This document shows positions 16,162 through 24,986 of a DNA stretch of 51,039 nucleotides, piece after piece. A program made the position numbers and the translations under genes. The stretch is from NCBI GenBank assembly GCA_964632135.1, contig CAZWEI010000003.1, positions 1 through 51,039 on the forward strand, written 5' to 3'. Position 1 is the stretch's first letter; every line of letters begins with the position of its first letter. The DNA is from JBFMAP01 sp964632135 (lineage in GTDB: Archaea; Micrarchaeota; Micrarchaeia; Burarchaeales; JBFMAP01). The notes below the pieces were generated by a model, which saw only the letters and a program-made list of their open reading frames with translations, was not told the DNA's origin and did no database searches.

Positions 16162-17550
16162 GTGGCGATAAAAGAATACCGGACCGTGAAGGGAATTGCG
16201 GGGCCTCTGATGTTCGTCGAGGATATCGGAAACGTGGGATACAACGAACTCGTGCAAATCACGCTTCCGAGTGGCGAAAAGATGAAGGGACAGGTGCTGG
16301 ACACGAGCAAGGGACGCGCGGTCGTGCAGATTTTCGGAGTGACTACGGGGTTGGACACACAGAAGACGAGCGTTCGCTTTCTTGGGGAAACGATAAGGCT
16401 CGGGGTTTCAGAGGATATGCTCGGCAGGGTGTTCAACGGGCTCGGGGAGCCGAGGGACAAGGGGCCTGCCATAATCGGCGAGGATAGATTGGATATAATG
16501 GGAAGCGCCATCAACCCATACGCGCGCCACGAGCCAGGCGATTTCATCCAGACCGGGATTTCAACTATTGACGGGATGAACACACTCGTCCGCGGGCAGA
16601 AGCTTCCAATCTTCTCAGGCTCTGGTCTTCCGCACAACGATATCGCTGCGCAGATCGCGCGTCAGGCAAAAGTCTCGCGCAAGGAGGAGGATTTCGCGGT
16701 CATATTCGCTGCGATTGGAATCACTTACGAGGAGGCATCCTTTTTCATGCGCGATTTCGAGAGGACCGGCGCGCTCGAGCATGCTGTGCTGTTCCTGAAC
16801 CTTGCGAACGACCCGTCTGTTGAGAGGCTCATCACCCCGAGAATGGCGCTCACGACTGCAGAGTTTCTCGCGTTCGAGAAGGATTATCATGTGCTCGTTA
16901 TTCTCACCGATATGACGAATTACTGCGAGGCGCTCCGCGAGGTCGCGAGCGCGCGTGAGGAGGTTCCTGGCAGGCGCGGGTATCCGGGCTATATGTACAC
17001 GGACCTCGCCTCGATTTATGAGCGCGCTGGCGTTATTAAGGGAAAGAAAGGAACCATCACGCAGTTCTCGATTCTTTCAATGCCTGGTGATGATATCACG
17101 CACCCGATTCCTGATTTGACGGGCTATATCACAGAGGGGCAGATTGTCGTGAGCAGGGAACTTCACAGGAAAGGGATTTATCCGCCAATCGACGTGCTTC
17201 CGTCCCTCTCGCGGTTGATGAACCTCGGAATTGGAAAGGGGAAGACGCGCGAGGACCACCGCGGTGTTGCCGACCAGCTCTATTCGGGTTATGCTGAGGG
17301 AAGGGATTTGAGAAGTTTGAGCGCGGTTGTTGGAGAGGAGGCGCTCACTGACATTGACAAGAGATATCTAAAGTTCGCTGACAGTTTCGAGCAGAGGTTC
17401 GTGACGCAGGGAAAATACGAGGATAGGACTATTGAGAAGACTCTTGATTTGGGATGGGAATTGCTCGCGGCGCTGCCAGAGGGCGAGTTGAAGAGGATTA
17501 AGCGCGAGTACATCGAGAAATACGGGAAGAAGTTCAGAACGGAGAAGTAA
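16162..17550 (+). CDS. atpB: A-type ATP synthase regulatory subunit B
   Basis: 462 residues from a GTG at 16162, preceded by GGTGAT. Nucleotide-binding but non-catalytic subunit. It carries no GxxxxGKT P-loop, as expected, having FSGSGLPHNDIAAQIARQ at that position. The motif SIYERAG and the segment RGYPGYMYTDLAS are typical. Twelve bases separate it from subunit A. Confidence 0.97.
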   Translation: MAIKEYRTVKGIAGPLMFVEDIGNVGYNELVQITLPSGEKMKGQVLDTSKGRAVVQIFGVTTGLDTQKTSVRFLGETIRLGVSEDMLGRVFNGLGEPRDKGPAIIGEDRLDIMGSAINPYARHEPGDFIQTGISTIDGMNTLVRGQKLPIFSGSGLPHNDIAAQIARQAKVSRKEEDFAVIFAAIGITYEEASFFMRDFERTGALEHAVLFLNLANDPSVERLITPRMALTTAEFLAFEKDYHVLVILTDMTNYCEALREVASAREEVPGRRGYPGYMYTDLASIYERAGVIKGKKGTITQFSILSMPGDDITHPIPDLTGYITEGQIVVSRELHRKGIYPPIDVLPSLSRLMNLGIGKGKTREDHRGVADQLYSGYAEGRDLRSLSAVVGEEALTDIDKRYLKFADSFEQRFVTQGKYEDRTIEKTLDLGWELLAALPEGELKRIKREYIEKYGKKFRTEK

Positions 17551-17570
17551 GGACGCGCGGAGAGAGTAAA

Positions 17571-18224
17571 ATGGCAATTGAAGAGATGGTTAATCCCACG
17601 CGGATGGAACTCCTGAACATAAAGAACAGAATCAGGCTAGCGGACAAAGGACACAAATTGCTAAAGCAGAAGCGCGACGTGCTCATAATGGAGTTCTTTG
17701 CCATCCTCGAGCAGGCAAAGGACATCCGCGGCGAACTGAACAAGCAGATGTCGCGCTCATTCAATTCGCTCGCAATCGCGGAAGCCTATCACGGAATTTT
17801 TGAAGTTGAAAATGCAGCGATGGCCGTGAAGAAAGTCCCGAACGTCGAGATAAAAGTGAAAAATGTGATGGGAGTGAAGATTCCGGATATCACCGGAAGA
17901 TACGTGAAGAAATCGGTCATGGAGCGCGGGTACAGTTTCGTTGGCAGTTCCGCGAAAATTGACGAGGCGTCCGACGCGTTCGAGACCTCGCTCGGAACCA
18001 TCATTGAACTCGCGAAGACGGAGAACGCGCTCAAGAAACTAATCCGCGAGATTGAAAAAACAAAGAGGCGCGTGAACGCGCTCGAGTATGTCCTTCTCCC
18101 GAGATTGAAGGGGCAGGCGCGCTTCATCTCCATGAAGTTGGACGAGATGGAGAGGAGCGAGTTCTTCACGCTCAAGATGATAAAGAAGAAGATGGCCGCG
18201 CGCGCGAAAAGCACAGGCGCGTGA
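17571..18224 (+). CDS. atpD: A-type ATP synthase subunit D (central stalk)
   Basis: 217 residues, usual size. Starts with the conserved PTRMELLNIKNRIRLADKGH and is a long antiparallel coiled coil that rotates inside the A3B3 head. Last gene of the nine-gene operon H-I-K-E-C-F-A-B-D. Confidence 0.96.
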   Translation: MAIEEMVNPTRMELLNIKNRIRLADKGHKLLKQKRDVLIMEFFAILEQAKDIRGELNKQMSRSFNSLAIAEAYHGIFEVENAAMAVKKVPNVEIKVKNVMGVKIPDITGRYVKKSVMERGYSFVGSSAKIDEASDAFETSLGTIIELAKTENALKKLIREIEKTKRRVNALEYVLLPRLKGQARFISMKLDEMERSEFFTLKMIKKKMAARAKSTGA

Positions 18225-18225
18225 T

Positions 18226-18243
18226 TTTTGTTTTTTATTTCAA
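18226..18243 (+). terminator. T-rich tract after the ATP synthase operon
   Basis: Right after the subunit D stop the plus strand reads TTTTTGTTTTTTATTTC. Oligo-T runs are the usual intrinsic termination signal in archaea. The tract also overlaps the end of the convergent small membrane gene. Confidence 0.5.
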
Positions 18244-18465
18244 TTTTTTATTTCCCTTGTGCTTCTTCTCCACGATATCCTCGACTATGAACTTCTGCTG
18301 CGCGCCGTAGAGGACGAGCGAGAGAACGTAAAGGAGAACAACTGGGATTAAGAGGAGGGCACGCGCGCTCTTGCTCTCGGATGCTATCATAAACACTATA
18401 AAAACGAACATCGCCATCGCGGCGAAGAGATGGGGCTTGAAATAAAGAAGTTCTTTGGGTTTCAT
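18235..18465 (-). CDS. Small two-helix membrane protein
   Basis: 76 residues. Two hydrophobic helices (LFAAMAMFVFIVFMIAS and ALLLIPVVLLYVLSLVLYG), then a basic, lysine-rich tail (EKKHKGNKKLK) that should lie in the cytoplasm. Family not recognised. Convergent with the ATP synthase operon. Confidence 0.65.
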   Translation of the reverse strand: MKPKELLYFKPHLFAAMAMFVFIVFMIASESKSARALLLIPVVLLYVLSLVLYGAQQKFIVEDIVEKKHKGNKKLK

Positions 18466-18538
18466 TGAATCATGCGCGAATATCGCAGTGAATTATTTTA
18501 ACAGTTAGTTTAATATAACAGAAATGCAAAATTGTCTC

Positions 18539-19099
18539 ATGAAAAAAACTATCGCCGTTATAGCACTTATTCTTCTATTCTTTGGCTGCGCAGGCCTTCC
18601 AAGGGAGACTCCATCTTGTAAAACATATAACGTTACTCTCCCGCATTCAGGTGAAAAGGTAAGCCTATGCGTAGTCGAAGAAAATTACTCCGGTCCATCT
18701 CGAAAATTGATTGCAGAGATAAAGGAAAACGACAGACAAATTCGCGTTGAATCTTCTTATGGAGGCTCCTCTGGTGGGACGCGCGGAACAGACGAAATTC
18801 GTTACTCTGATTCAAATATCGGATATGTTTTTGGTTGGCACCATAGCGAAAATGCCGCTGGATACAGCTATGAAACACTCGTCTACAATTGCACTCGTGG
18901 GGATTGTGGTTTTCGTATCTTGCTGAACTACACAAAGGTTCAACCAGACCCAGAATATGCGCCCGCGTGTTGTGAGTATATGGTGATCAACCAAACCATA
19001 TGTTTTACAAATGGCTTATATTTGAGAACTCTATCAAAAAAACACGTGGCCAACGAAACTGAAATCTCTAGAGAGCAAGGAACCGGTTGTCCTATTTAA
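18539..19099 (+). CDS. Putative lipoprotein or surface protein
   Basis: 186 residues from the ATG at 18539; a longer version from 18524 adds MQNCL. The N-terminus MKKTIAVIALILLFFGCAG has a lipobox-like LFFGC, suggesting lipid attachment at Cys17. The exported part contains several cysteines and Asn-x-Ser/Thr sites (NVT, NYS, NCT, NYT, NQT, NET), so it could be disulphide-bonded and glycosylated. I do not recognise a family. It is rich in A/T and poor in CGCG words, unlike its neighbours. Its stop overlaps the likely promoter of dph6. Confidence 0.65.
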   Translation: MKKTIAVIALILLFFGCAGLPRETPSCKTYNVTLPHSGEKVSLCVVEENYSGPSRKLIAEIKENDRQIRVESSYGGSSGGTRGTDEIRYSDSNIGYVFGWHHSENAAGYSYETLVYNCTRGDCGFRILLNYTKVQPDPEYAPACCEYMVINQTICFTNGLYLRTLSKKHVANETEISREQGTGCPI

Positions 19100-19116
19100 A
19101 ACGCGAGTTGTTGTCT

Positions 19117-19812
19117 ATGCGTGTCGCGTGTTTGTTTTCAGGAGGCAAGGACAGCGCGCTCGCGCTCTTCTGCTCGCTCCAGTCCGGTTATCGCGTGGAG
19201 AAACTGCTCACGATTGTTCCGCGCGAGGACTCGTATATGTTTCACCATCCTAACGTAAAATGGGCGCGGACGCAGGCAGAGGCGGTTGGAATCCCAATCG
19301 TGATGAAAAAAACAGGCGAGGACAGGGAGGGCGAGTTGCGCGAGTTGCGTGAGGCGATTGCGAGATTGGGCGTGGATGGGGTTGTTAGTGGCGCGGTAGC
19401 GAGCGAGTACCAGCGAGAGAAAATCGGTTTGATTTGCGAGGAGATTGGAATTGCGAGTTTCGCGCCCCTCTGGAAGAAAAATCAGGAGGCGCTTCTGCGC
19501 GAACTCGCGGGTGCGGGATTTGAGGTTATTATCACGCGCGTGGCTGCCGAGGGTTTTGACGAGTCGTGGCTTGGAAGGAAAATCGATGAGGAATGCATCG
19601 AGGACCTGCTCGCGCTCAACAAAAAGTTCGGCGTGAGTTTGTGCGGGGAGGGCGGCGAGTTCGAGACGTTTGTTTTGCGCGCGCCGTTCTTCAAGAAGAG
19701 AATTGAAATAGAAAAAAGCCGGAAAGCCTGGAAGGGCGCGAGCGGCGAACTTGTAATCGAGAGCGCGAAGGTGAAACAGTTGGAAGCTCCGCTTCCAAAT
19801 TTTCGCGAGTGA
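19117..19812 (+). CDS. dph6: Diphthine-ammonia ligase (Dph6, PP-loop ATPase)
   Basis: 231 residues from the ATG at 19117. Residues 8-13, SGGKDS, form the PP-loop for ATP pyrophosphatase chemistry. Later family motifs are VDGVVSGAVASEYQ and SLCGEGGEFETFVL. It performs the last step of diphthamide synthesis, turning diphthine on elongation factor 2 into its amide. A TATTTAAA element about 20 bases upstream and no ribosome binding site suggest a leaderless or nearly leaderless messenger. The first enzyme, Dph2, is 12 kb upstream in the window. Confidence 0.92.
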   Translation: MRVACLFSGGKDSALALFCSLQSGYRVEKLLTIVPREDSYMFHHPNVKWARTQAEAVGIPIVMKKTGEDREGELRELREAIARLGVDGVVSGAVASEYQREKIGLICEEIGIASFAPLWKKNQEALLRELAGAGFEVIITRVAAEGFDESWLGRKIDEECIEDLLALNKKFGVSLCGEGGEFETFVLRAPFFKKRIEIEKSRKAWKGASGELVIESAKVKQLEAPLPNFRE

Positions 19813-19878
19813 GCGCGAAAAGTTTATAAGGGAGAATAAAGAAATATTCGCGAGGCGTTTTGGCCTGGGGGGAGGGAT

Positions 19879-20622
19879 ATGGTTCTCGAAGGAGTGCTCA
19901 AAAAGGTCGGTTATGTCACAAAGTCCGAGATGGATACTGTTGCAAAGCGGCTCGAGGACGAGAGGAAGAACGCGCAGAAATTAAAGGAGCAGAAGGACGT
20001 GGTCATCGAGGAGTTGAAGAAGCAGCTTGACGAGTTCTCAAAGGCGAACGAGATGTTCGATGAGGCGAACAAGAAACTCAACAAGAAAGTAGAGGATGTC
20101 GGCCAACGATACACAGAGGTAAAATCCACTCTTTCAGAAACGCAGAAGGAGATGGGAAAGGTTAAAAGTTCGCTCGAGTCGCAGGTTGAGAAGGCGAGGA
20201 AGGACGCGGGCGAACTCGCGGACGACATAAGGAAACTTCAGAATGAAAAGGCGGACCTCGCGCGCAGGGCAAAGAACGAGGCAGGAAAACTGGTCGAGGA
20301 GAAAAAGAAAACCGCCGCGCAGCTCGCTGAGGCGATGAGGAAGCTTGTGAAGACGGAAACGCTCATAAAACAACTCGACGAAGCGAAGAAAAAGGCAGAG
20401 GAGAAGGCAAAGGCGGTCGAGAAAGCGGCGAAAGCCGTACCGGCAAAAATCATTGGGAAGGTCGCGGGAAAAGTGAAAAAAGTCGTAAAAAGAGCGAAAA
20501 AGGCGAAGAAAGCCGCGAAGAAGGTTGTCAAGAAAGTAGTAAGGAGAGTCAAAAAAATCAAGAAAAAAATAAAGAAAATCAAGAAAAGCAGGAAAGTGAG
20601 GAAGAAGAAGGGGAGAAAGTAG
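19879..20622 (+). CDS. Coiled-coil protein with lysine-rich histone H1-like tail
   Basis: 247 residues. Residues 13-180 are predicted coiled coil (many Lys/Glu heptads). From about residue 185 to the end nearly every second residue is Lys or Arg in KK-x-x-KK patterns (KKVVKRAKKAKKAAKKVVKK), as in H1-type tails of eukaryotes and some bacteria. This suggests nucleic-acid binding, perhaps chromosome compaction or ribosome association; function not known. TATA-like TTTATAAG at 19823-19830; GGGAGG ribosome binding site before the ATG. Confidence 0.7.
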   Translation: MVLEGVLKKVGYVTKSEMDTVAKRLEDERKNAQKLKEQKDVVIEELKKQLDEFSKANEMFDEANKKLNKKVEDVGQRYTEVKSTLSETQKEMGKVKSSLESQVEKARKDAGELADDIRKLQNEKADLARRAKNEAGKLVEEKKKTAAQLAEAMRKLVKTETLIKQLDEAKKKAEEKAKAVEKAAKAVPAKIIGKVAGKVKKVVKRAKKAKKAAKKVVKKVVRRVKKIKKKIKKIKKSRKVRKKKGRK

Positions 20623-20624
20623 GG

Positions 20625-20636
20625 AGGCAATTGCCT
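20625..20636. terminator. Palindrome between convergent genes, possible bidirectional terminator
   Basis: AGGCAATTGCCT is a perfect 12-bp palindrome filling the 12-base gap between the stop at 20622 and the ahcY stop at 20635-20637. Position suggests a shared 3' end signal, but there is no T-run. Confidence 0.3.
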
Positions 20637-21918
20637 ACGTCCCTTCCTCCCAGGAGCGCGCGTATTTTTTCTGCTCTTCCGTAAGCTTATCCAGCGTTAT
20701 CCCTTGCGAGAGGAGCGCCATCTCCGCAATTTTGTCGTCTATATTCTGTGGAACATCATGAACTCCAGCGCGCAACTTTCCCCTGTTTTTCGCGAGATGC
20801 TCTGCGCACAACGCCTGAATCGCGAAGCTTCCGTCCATTATTTCTATTGGATGGCCCTGCCCGCTCGGCCGCGCGAGGTTGAGAAGCCTTCCCTCTGAAA
20901 TCAGGAATATTTTCTTTCCGCTCTTGAGCGTGAATCGCTCGAGGTTTTCCTTCACTGTCTCGCGCTTCTTGGAAATTTTCTCGAGCGCGGGAATGTCTAT
21001 CTCGGCGTTGAAATGGCCTGCATTCGCGAGGAGCGCGCCGTCCTTCATTTTTTCGAAATGTCTCTGCGCGATGATGTTCTTCCCACCTGTCGATGTGATG
21101 AATATGTCGCCCTCGCCTGCTGCGCGCGCCATTTCCATCACGCGGTAGCCTGAGTAAAGCGCCTCGAGCGCCTTGTGCAAGCCTGAGGGACCCGAGCCGA
21201 GCCTTTCTGATGTCTCTGTGATTATCACGTTCGCGCCCAGCCCCCTGAGCCTGTCCGCAATCCCCCTTCCGCACGATCCGAAGCCGGCGACGACGATGGT
21301 TTTTCCTGCAATGAGTTTGTTGGTCACGCGCATGAGCGCGTCCACTGTGCTCTGCCCTGTGCCGAAGCGGTTGTCGAACAGATATTTTGAATATGCATTA
21401 TTCACGGCAACGACGGGGAATTCCAGCTTCCCATCGCGCTCCATCGCTCGAAGGCGCGTTACTCCTGTTGTCGTCTCCTCGCATCCGCCGATTAGGTTTG
21501 GAAGAAGCTCGCGCCTCTTCGTGTGGAGCGCGAAAATCTGGTCGCAGCCGTCGTCTATGACGATGTTCGGCTTTTCATCTAGAACTCGGTTTATGTTCGC
21601 GTAGTACTCCTCGTTCGTCTCGCCAGCCCACGCGAAAACCGACATTTCGCGCGCGAGCGCTGCCGCCACCCTGTCGTCCGTGGTGAGGGGATTGCAACTC
21701 GCTGCCGCAACCGCCGCCCCGCCTGCCTTGAGCGTTCTCAGCAGTACGCCGGTTTTCTTCTCGAGATGAAGGCATGTTCCGATCACGAGCCCGCGGAACG
21801 GCTTCTCCTTCTCGAATCTTTTTTTAATCTCGCGGAGAAGGGGCATGTTCTCCTCGGCCCATTCCAATTCCTTCAAGCCGTCGCCTGCCAACTTTTCATC
21901 CTTAACCCTACTTTTCAT
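20635..21918 (-). CDS. ahcY: S-adenosylhomocysteine hydrolase (adenosyl- or inosylhomocysteinase)
   Basis: 427 residues, typical of archaeal enzymes. NAD-dependent cleavage of S-adenosylhomocysteine to homocysteine and a nucleoside. Visible motifs are CLHLEKKTGVLLRTLKAGGA, SCNPLTTDD, the NAD-binding GFGSCGRGIA and TSTGGKNII; the end is KYARSWEEGT where many homologues end in KPDHYRY, as usual for archaea. It is the second gene of a minus-strand pair whose first gene (the phosphorylase) ends exactly one base before this gene begins. In Methanocaldococcus the homologue prefers S-inosylhomocysteine, so with a deaminase nearby that substrate should be considered here. Confidence 0.95.
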   Translation of the reverse strand: MKSRVKDEKLAGDGLKELEWAEENMPLLREIKKRFEKEKPFRGLVIGTCLHLEKKTGVLLRTLKAGGAAVAAASCNPLTTDDRVAAALAREMSVFAWAGETNEEYYANINRVLDEKPNIVIDDGCDQIFALHTKRRELLPNLIGGCEETTTGVTRLRAMERDGKLEFPVVAVNNAYSKYLFDNRFGTGQSTVDALMRVTNKLIAGKTIVVAGFGSCGRGIADRLRGLGANVIITETSERLGSGPSGLHKALEALYSGYRVMEMARAAGEGDIFITSTGGKNIIAQRHFEKMKDGALLANAGHFNAEIDIPALEKISKKRETVKENLERFTLKSGKKIFLISEGRLLNLARPSGQGHPIEIMDGSFAIQALCAEHLAKNRGKLRAGVHDVPQNIDDKIAEMALLSQGITLDKLTEEQKKYARSWEEGT

Positions 21919-22635
21919 CTAATCACCACTCCCAACCAAACGCGCGATTATTTTTTTTATATCGTCCTCTTTTCTGCCCGCGAGCGCGCGCGCCTCTTCG
22001 TAATCGAGAGGCTTCTTCGAAACCCCGCACGCGTAGTTCGTGCCTATCGCTATTGTTGCGAATTTGATGTCCAGTTCGCGCGCAAGAATCGCCTCGTACG
22101 CCTGCGTCATGCTCACCATGCTCGCGCCCATTTTTTTGAGCGCGCCTATCTCAGCGCGCGTCTCAAAGCGGGGTCCGGGAAGCGTCGCGACGGTGCCGCC
22201 TGATTTTATTTCTATCCCCTCTGCGCGCGCCGCGCTCCTTATCGCGCGCGTCAGGTTTTCATCGAACGGATTCGTGAGGTCCACGTGCTTTATCCCCGCC
22301 TGAAAATCATCGAAAAATGTAACCGGACCCAGATGGAGCGCGAGGATGTCGTCCGGGAGTATGAGGTCGCCTGGCGCGAATTTGTCTATGATGCCGCACG
22401 CGCTCGTCGCGATTATCCCCTGCACGCGGAGGGTGTTGAGCGCGTATATGTTCGCCCTGTAATTCACCTTGTGGGGCGGTATGCCGTGGGATTTTCCGTG
22501 GCGCGCGATGAACGCGAGGGGCTTTCCACCAATCGCGCCAAGCGTGACGTTGGACTCGCCGTAAGGCGTTATTATCGTTCTCTCCTCGCCCTTTACAATC
22601 TCGTACAAACCAGACCCGCTTATTATCCCGAACAA
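21919..22635 (-). CDS. mtnP: Methylthioadenosine/methylthioinosine phosphorylase family, likely MTIP-type
   Basis: 238 residues. Family motifs: GIISGSGLYE at the start, ARHGKSHGIPPHKVNYRANI (phosphate and ribose site), TSACGI and GPRFETRAEI. It phosphorolyses the thionucleoside to methylthioribose-1-phosphate and a base. Where adenine-specific MTAPs have a D-x-D pair (human Asp220/Asp222), this protein reads TNYACG, with Asn and Ala. Asn at this place marks 6-oxopurine specificity in PNP and MTIP enzymes. I therefore infer methylthioinosine (or inosine) as substrate, in line with the deaminase at 23645. Start is a TTG at 22635 with GGTGG four or five bases upstream; the stop TAG abuts ahcY. 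Confidence 0.88.
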   Translation of the reverse strand: MFGIISGSGLYEIVKGEERTIITPYGESNVTLGAIGGKPLAFIARHGKSHGIPPHKVNYRANIYALNTLRVQGIIATSACGIIDKFAPGDLILPDDILALHLGPVTFFDDFQAGIKHVDLTNPFDENLTRAIRSAARAEGIEIKSGGTVATLPGPRFETRAEIGALKKMGASMVSMTQAYEAILARELDIKFATIAIGTNYACGVSKKPLDYEEARALAGRKEDDIKKIIARLVGSGD

Positions 22636-22655
22636 CGAACCACCAGCAGAGGTTA

Positions 22656-22675
22656 ATTTAATTATATGATATATA
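22656..22675. promoter_or_regulatory. Divergent promoter between mtnP and the PfkB kinase gene
   Basis: An unbroken AT-rich block with two TATA-like cores (AATTATATG and ATATATATT). The first is centred about 25 bases before the kinase ATG at 22685, which has no ribosome binding site and so is probably leaderless. The other orientation can serve mtnP. Confidence 0.5.
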
Positions 22676-22684
22676 TTATTAATT

Positions 22685-23659
22685 ATGCACGCTGGGCGCG
22701 CGGTGAGGGACGTTTTCGGGGTCGGTACCCCGGTAGTTGATTATTTTGCGAGAGCTGACGATGCGCTGCTGGATGAACTTCGTCTTATCAAGGGCGCGTC
22801 CAACTATGTGAGCAGGGAGAAACTGGACGCGATTCACGCGCGCGTGAAGAAAAAGATTTTTTCGCATTACCCCGGGGACAACGCGCGCAACGTGTGCGAG
22901 GGGGTGAGCGTGCTCGGGGCGCGCGCGGCCTATGCCGGCAACATCGGCGGCGACGCGGAAGGAAAATTTTTCAGGAAAAACCTGCGCGCGCTCGGGGTGG
23001 AATCTTTTCTTTCTCTGGAAAAAGGGAACACGGGGAAGATAATCACGTTCATCACGCCTGACCACGAGAGGACGTTCGCGGTCTCGCTCGGAAACACCGC
23101 GGATTATGACGCGATTCCAAAAAAAGAACTCGCACGCTCGAAGTTTTTCTACCTCACTTCGATAACCGCATTTTGCGATGGAAAGATTGCGCGCGCATCA
23201 GTTGATGCAATGAAGTTCTGCAAGCGCGCAGGAGTTCGCGTCGCGTTCGCGCTCGAGAGCGCGCCGATGGTCGAGGCCAGAGGGGAAAAAATAATGAAAC
23301 TGCTCGGACGCGTTGATGTCCTTTTCGCGAACCGCGATGAGGCGCGCGCGCTTGGCGGCAGCGAGAAGGAGGTTTGCGGGTTGTGCGATGTCGTTTTTCT
23401 GAAGATGGGCGCGCGGGGGTCCGTTGTTTTTCACAAATGGGAGAGGTTCGACATTCCCGCGTATGAGGCGAGAGTCGTCGACACGACCGGCGCCGGGGAT
23501 TTCTACGCGGCGGGCGCGATTTACGGATTGACGCGGGGCGCAAGCGCAGAGAACGCGGGAAGGATCGGTTCGTATCTTGCTGCGCGCGCGGTTGAAAGCG
23601 CTGGAGCGAGAGTGAGAAGAATAAATAAAAAATTGGTTGAATCGCTAGCGCGCAACTAA
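22685..23659 (+). CDS. PfkB-family nucleoside or sugar kinase
   Basis: 324 residues. Ribokinase fold: N-terminal PGDNARNVCEGVSVLG (substrate-binding turn), AYAGNIGGDAEGKFF, and the C-terminal anion-hole and base motif DTTGAGDFYAAGAI with the catalytic Asp. Its setting among nucleoside-recycling genes favours adenosine, inosine or another nucleoside as substrate (AhcY releases one). A ribose-1-phosphate kinase role, as in the Thermococcus pentose bisphosphate pathway, is the main alternative. It diverges from mtnP, and its end overlaps the convergent deaminase gene by 15 bases. Confidence 0.88.
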   Translation: MHAGRAVRDVFGVGTPVVDYFARADDALLDELRLIKGASNYVSREKLDAIHARVKKKIFSHYPGDNARNVCEGVSVLGARAAYAGNIGGDAEGKFFRKNLRALGVESFLSLEKGNTGKIITFITPDHERTFAVSLGNTADYDAIPKKELARSKFFYLTSITAFCDGKIARASVDAMKFCKRAGVRVAFALESAPMVEARGEKIMKLLGRVDVLFANRDEARALGGSEKEVCGLCDVVFLKMGARGSVVFHKWERFDIPAYEARVVDTTGAGDFYAAGAIYGLTRGASAENAGRIGSYLAARAVESAGARVRRINKKLVESLARN

Positions 23660-24934
23660 ATCCTCTGCTGCCTTCTGCGCGCGCTCGAGAATCTTTTCCT
23701 CATCAAACGTGAGAATTGTTTTATTTTCCATCACGAGTTTGCCGTCGAGTATCACGTCGCAAACATTGCCCGCGTTTGCTGCATAAACCACGTGCGAGAG
23801 TAAATTGTGGGTTGGCAAGAGGTTCGGGCTTTTCAGGTCAATCGTTATCATGTCCGCGAGTTTTCCCTTTTCTATGCTGCCCGCGTTCACGCCGAGCGCG
23901 CGCGCGCCGTTCGTCGTAGCCATGTCGAGCGCGAGCCCTGCGCCCAGCGCGCTCGCGTCCCATAGCCTGTGCTTCTGCAGGAGCGCGGCGAGTTTCATCG
24001 TCTCGAACATGTCAAGAGTGTTGTTTGAGGCAGCCCCGTCGGTGCCGAGCGCGACGCAGGCCCGGTTCTCGAGCATCTCCGCAACCGGCGCGATTCCCCC
24101 TGTCGCCAATTTCAAATTGCTCACTGGACAGTGCGCTATGCTCACGCCCCTCTCGGCGAGAATTCTTATCTCCCGCGCGCTCACCCACCCGCAGTGCGCC
24201 GCGATGACGTCATCACCAAGAAAACCAATCTCTTCGAGGTATTCCACGGGCCTCTTGCGATGCGATTTCATTATGTCGTACACCTCTTTCCGAGTTTCAG
24301 ATAGGTGCATCTGAATTTTCATTTTCTTTTTGCGCGCGAGTCCCTTCGCCTTTATGAGCATCTCTTTCGAACAGGTGTACGGCGAATGAGGGCCGAGCGA
24401 GCAGATGACGCGGCCGCGCGCGGCATTGTGGTTTTTGTTTACGAATTCTTCGGCAATTCTCAACTCCTTCTCGCGCTTGTCCGGTTTTCCCAGGTCGAAC
24501 ATCCCGTATGAGAGCGAGGCGCGCATTCCCGACTCGCCGACTGCGCGCGCAACCTCGTCCATGAAAAAATACATGTCCGCGAAGCAGGTGGTCCCGCTCC
24601 TTATCATCTCGGCACAGCCGAGCATCGAGCCCCGATAAACGTCGTCCGCGCGCAGTTTTTTCTCGAGAGGCCAGATTTTCTCGCCAAGCCATTTCTCCAG
24701 AACCATATCATCCGCGTAGCCTCGGAAGAGAGTCATCGCGAGGTGGGTGTGGGCATTTACGAGGCCGGGCAGAACGAGCTTGTGCGAGGCGTCAATCACG
24801 AATTCCGCCTTCTCGCGTATGTGCTTTTGCACGAGCGAAATTTTATTTTCCTCTACGAGGATGTCCGCGCCGACAAGAAAATTTCTTTTTTTGTCCTGCG
24901 TGAGAACGCGCGCGTTTTTTATCAGGATGCCCAT
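23645..24934 (-). CDS. dadD: 5'-deoxyadenosine / methylthioadenosine / SAH deaminase (amidohydrolase)
   Basis: 429 residues. Amidohydrolase with metal ligands in NAHTHLAMTLFRGYADD, the later His of QMHLSETRKEV, the HCGWVS segment and the catalytic Asp in LGTDGAASNN. It removes the 6-amino group of adenosine-type leaving products (MTA, SAH, 5'-deoxyadenosine), giving inosine forms. In Methanocaldococcus the same enzyme feeds an inosine-type phosphorylase. Start ATG at 24934 has no ribosome binding site, and a TTTAAA core 25-26 bases away suggests a leaderless messenger. Guanine or cytosine deaminase is less likely given the motif set. Confidence 0.9.
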   Translation of the reverse strand: MGILIKNARVLTQDKKRNFLVGADILVEENKISLVQKHIREKAEFVIDASHKLVLPGLVNAHTHLAMTLFRGYADDMVLEKWLGEKIWPLEKKLRADDVYRGSMLGCAEMIRSGTTCFADMYFFMDEVARAVGESGMRASLSYGMFDLGKPDKREKELRIAEEFVNKNHNAARGRVICSLGPHSPYTCSKEMLIKAKGLARKKKMKIQMHLSETRKEVYDIMKSHRKRPVEYLEEIGFLGDDVIAAHCGWVSAREIRILAERGVSIAHCPVSNLKLATGGIAPVAEMLENRACVALGTDGAASNNTLDMFETMKLAALLQKHRLWDASALGAGLALDMATTNGARALGVNAGSIEKGKLADMITIDLKSPNLLPTHNLLSHVVYAANAGNVCDVILDGKLVMENKTILTFDEEKILERAQKAAEDLVAR

Positions 24935-24956
24935 GTTATAAGCAGGGCAGAGAATG

Positions 24957-24962
24957 TTTAAA
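24957..24962. promoter_or_regulatory. Shared palindromic TATA core for divergent dadD and mtnA
   Basis: TTTAAA is centred at 24959.5, which is 25.5 bases from the dadD start (24934) and 27.5 bases from the mtnA start (24987). Neither gene has a ribosome binding site. Both distances fit TATA-to-start spacing for leaderless transcripts, so one symmetric element may serve both genes. Confidence 0.55.
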
Positions 24963-24986
24963 TTCGTTGCTTTTGAATGTATTTTT

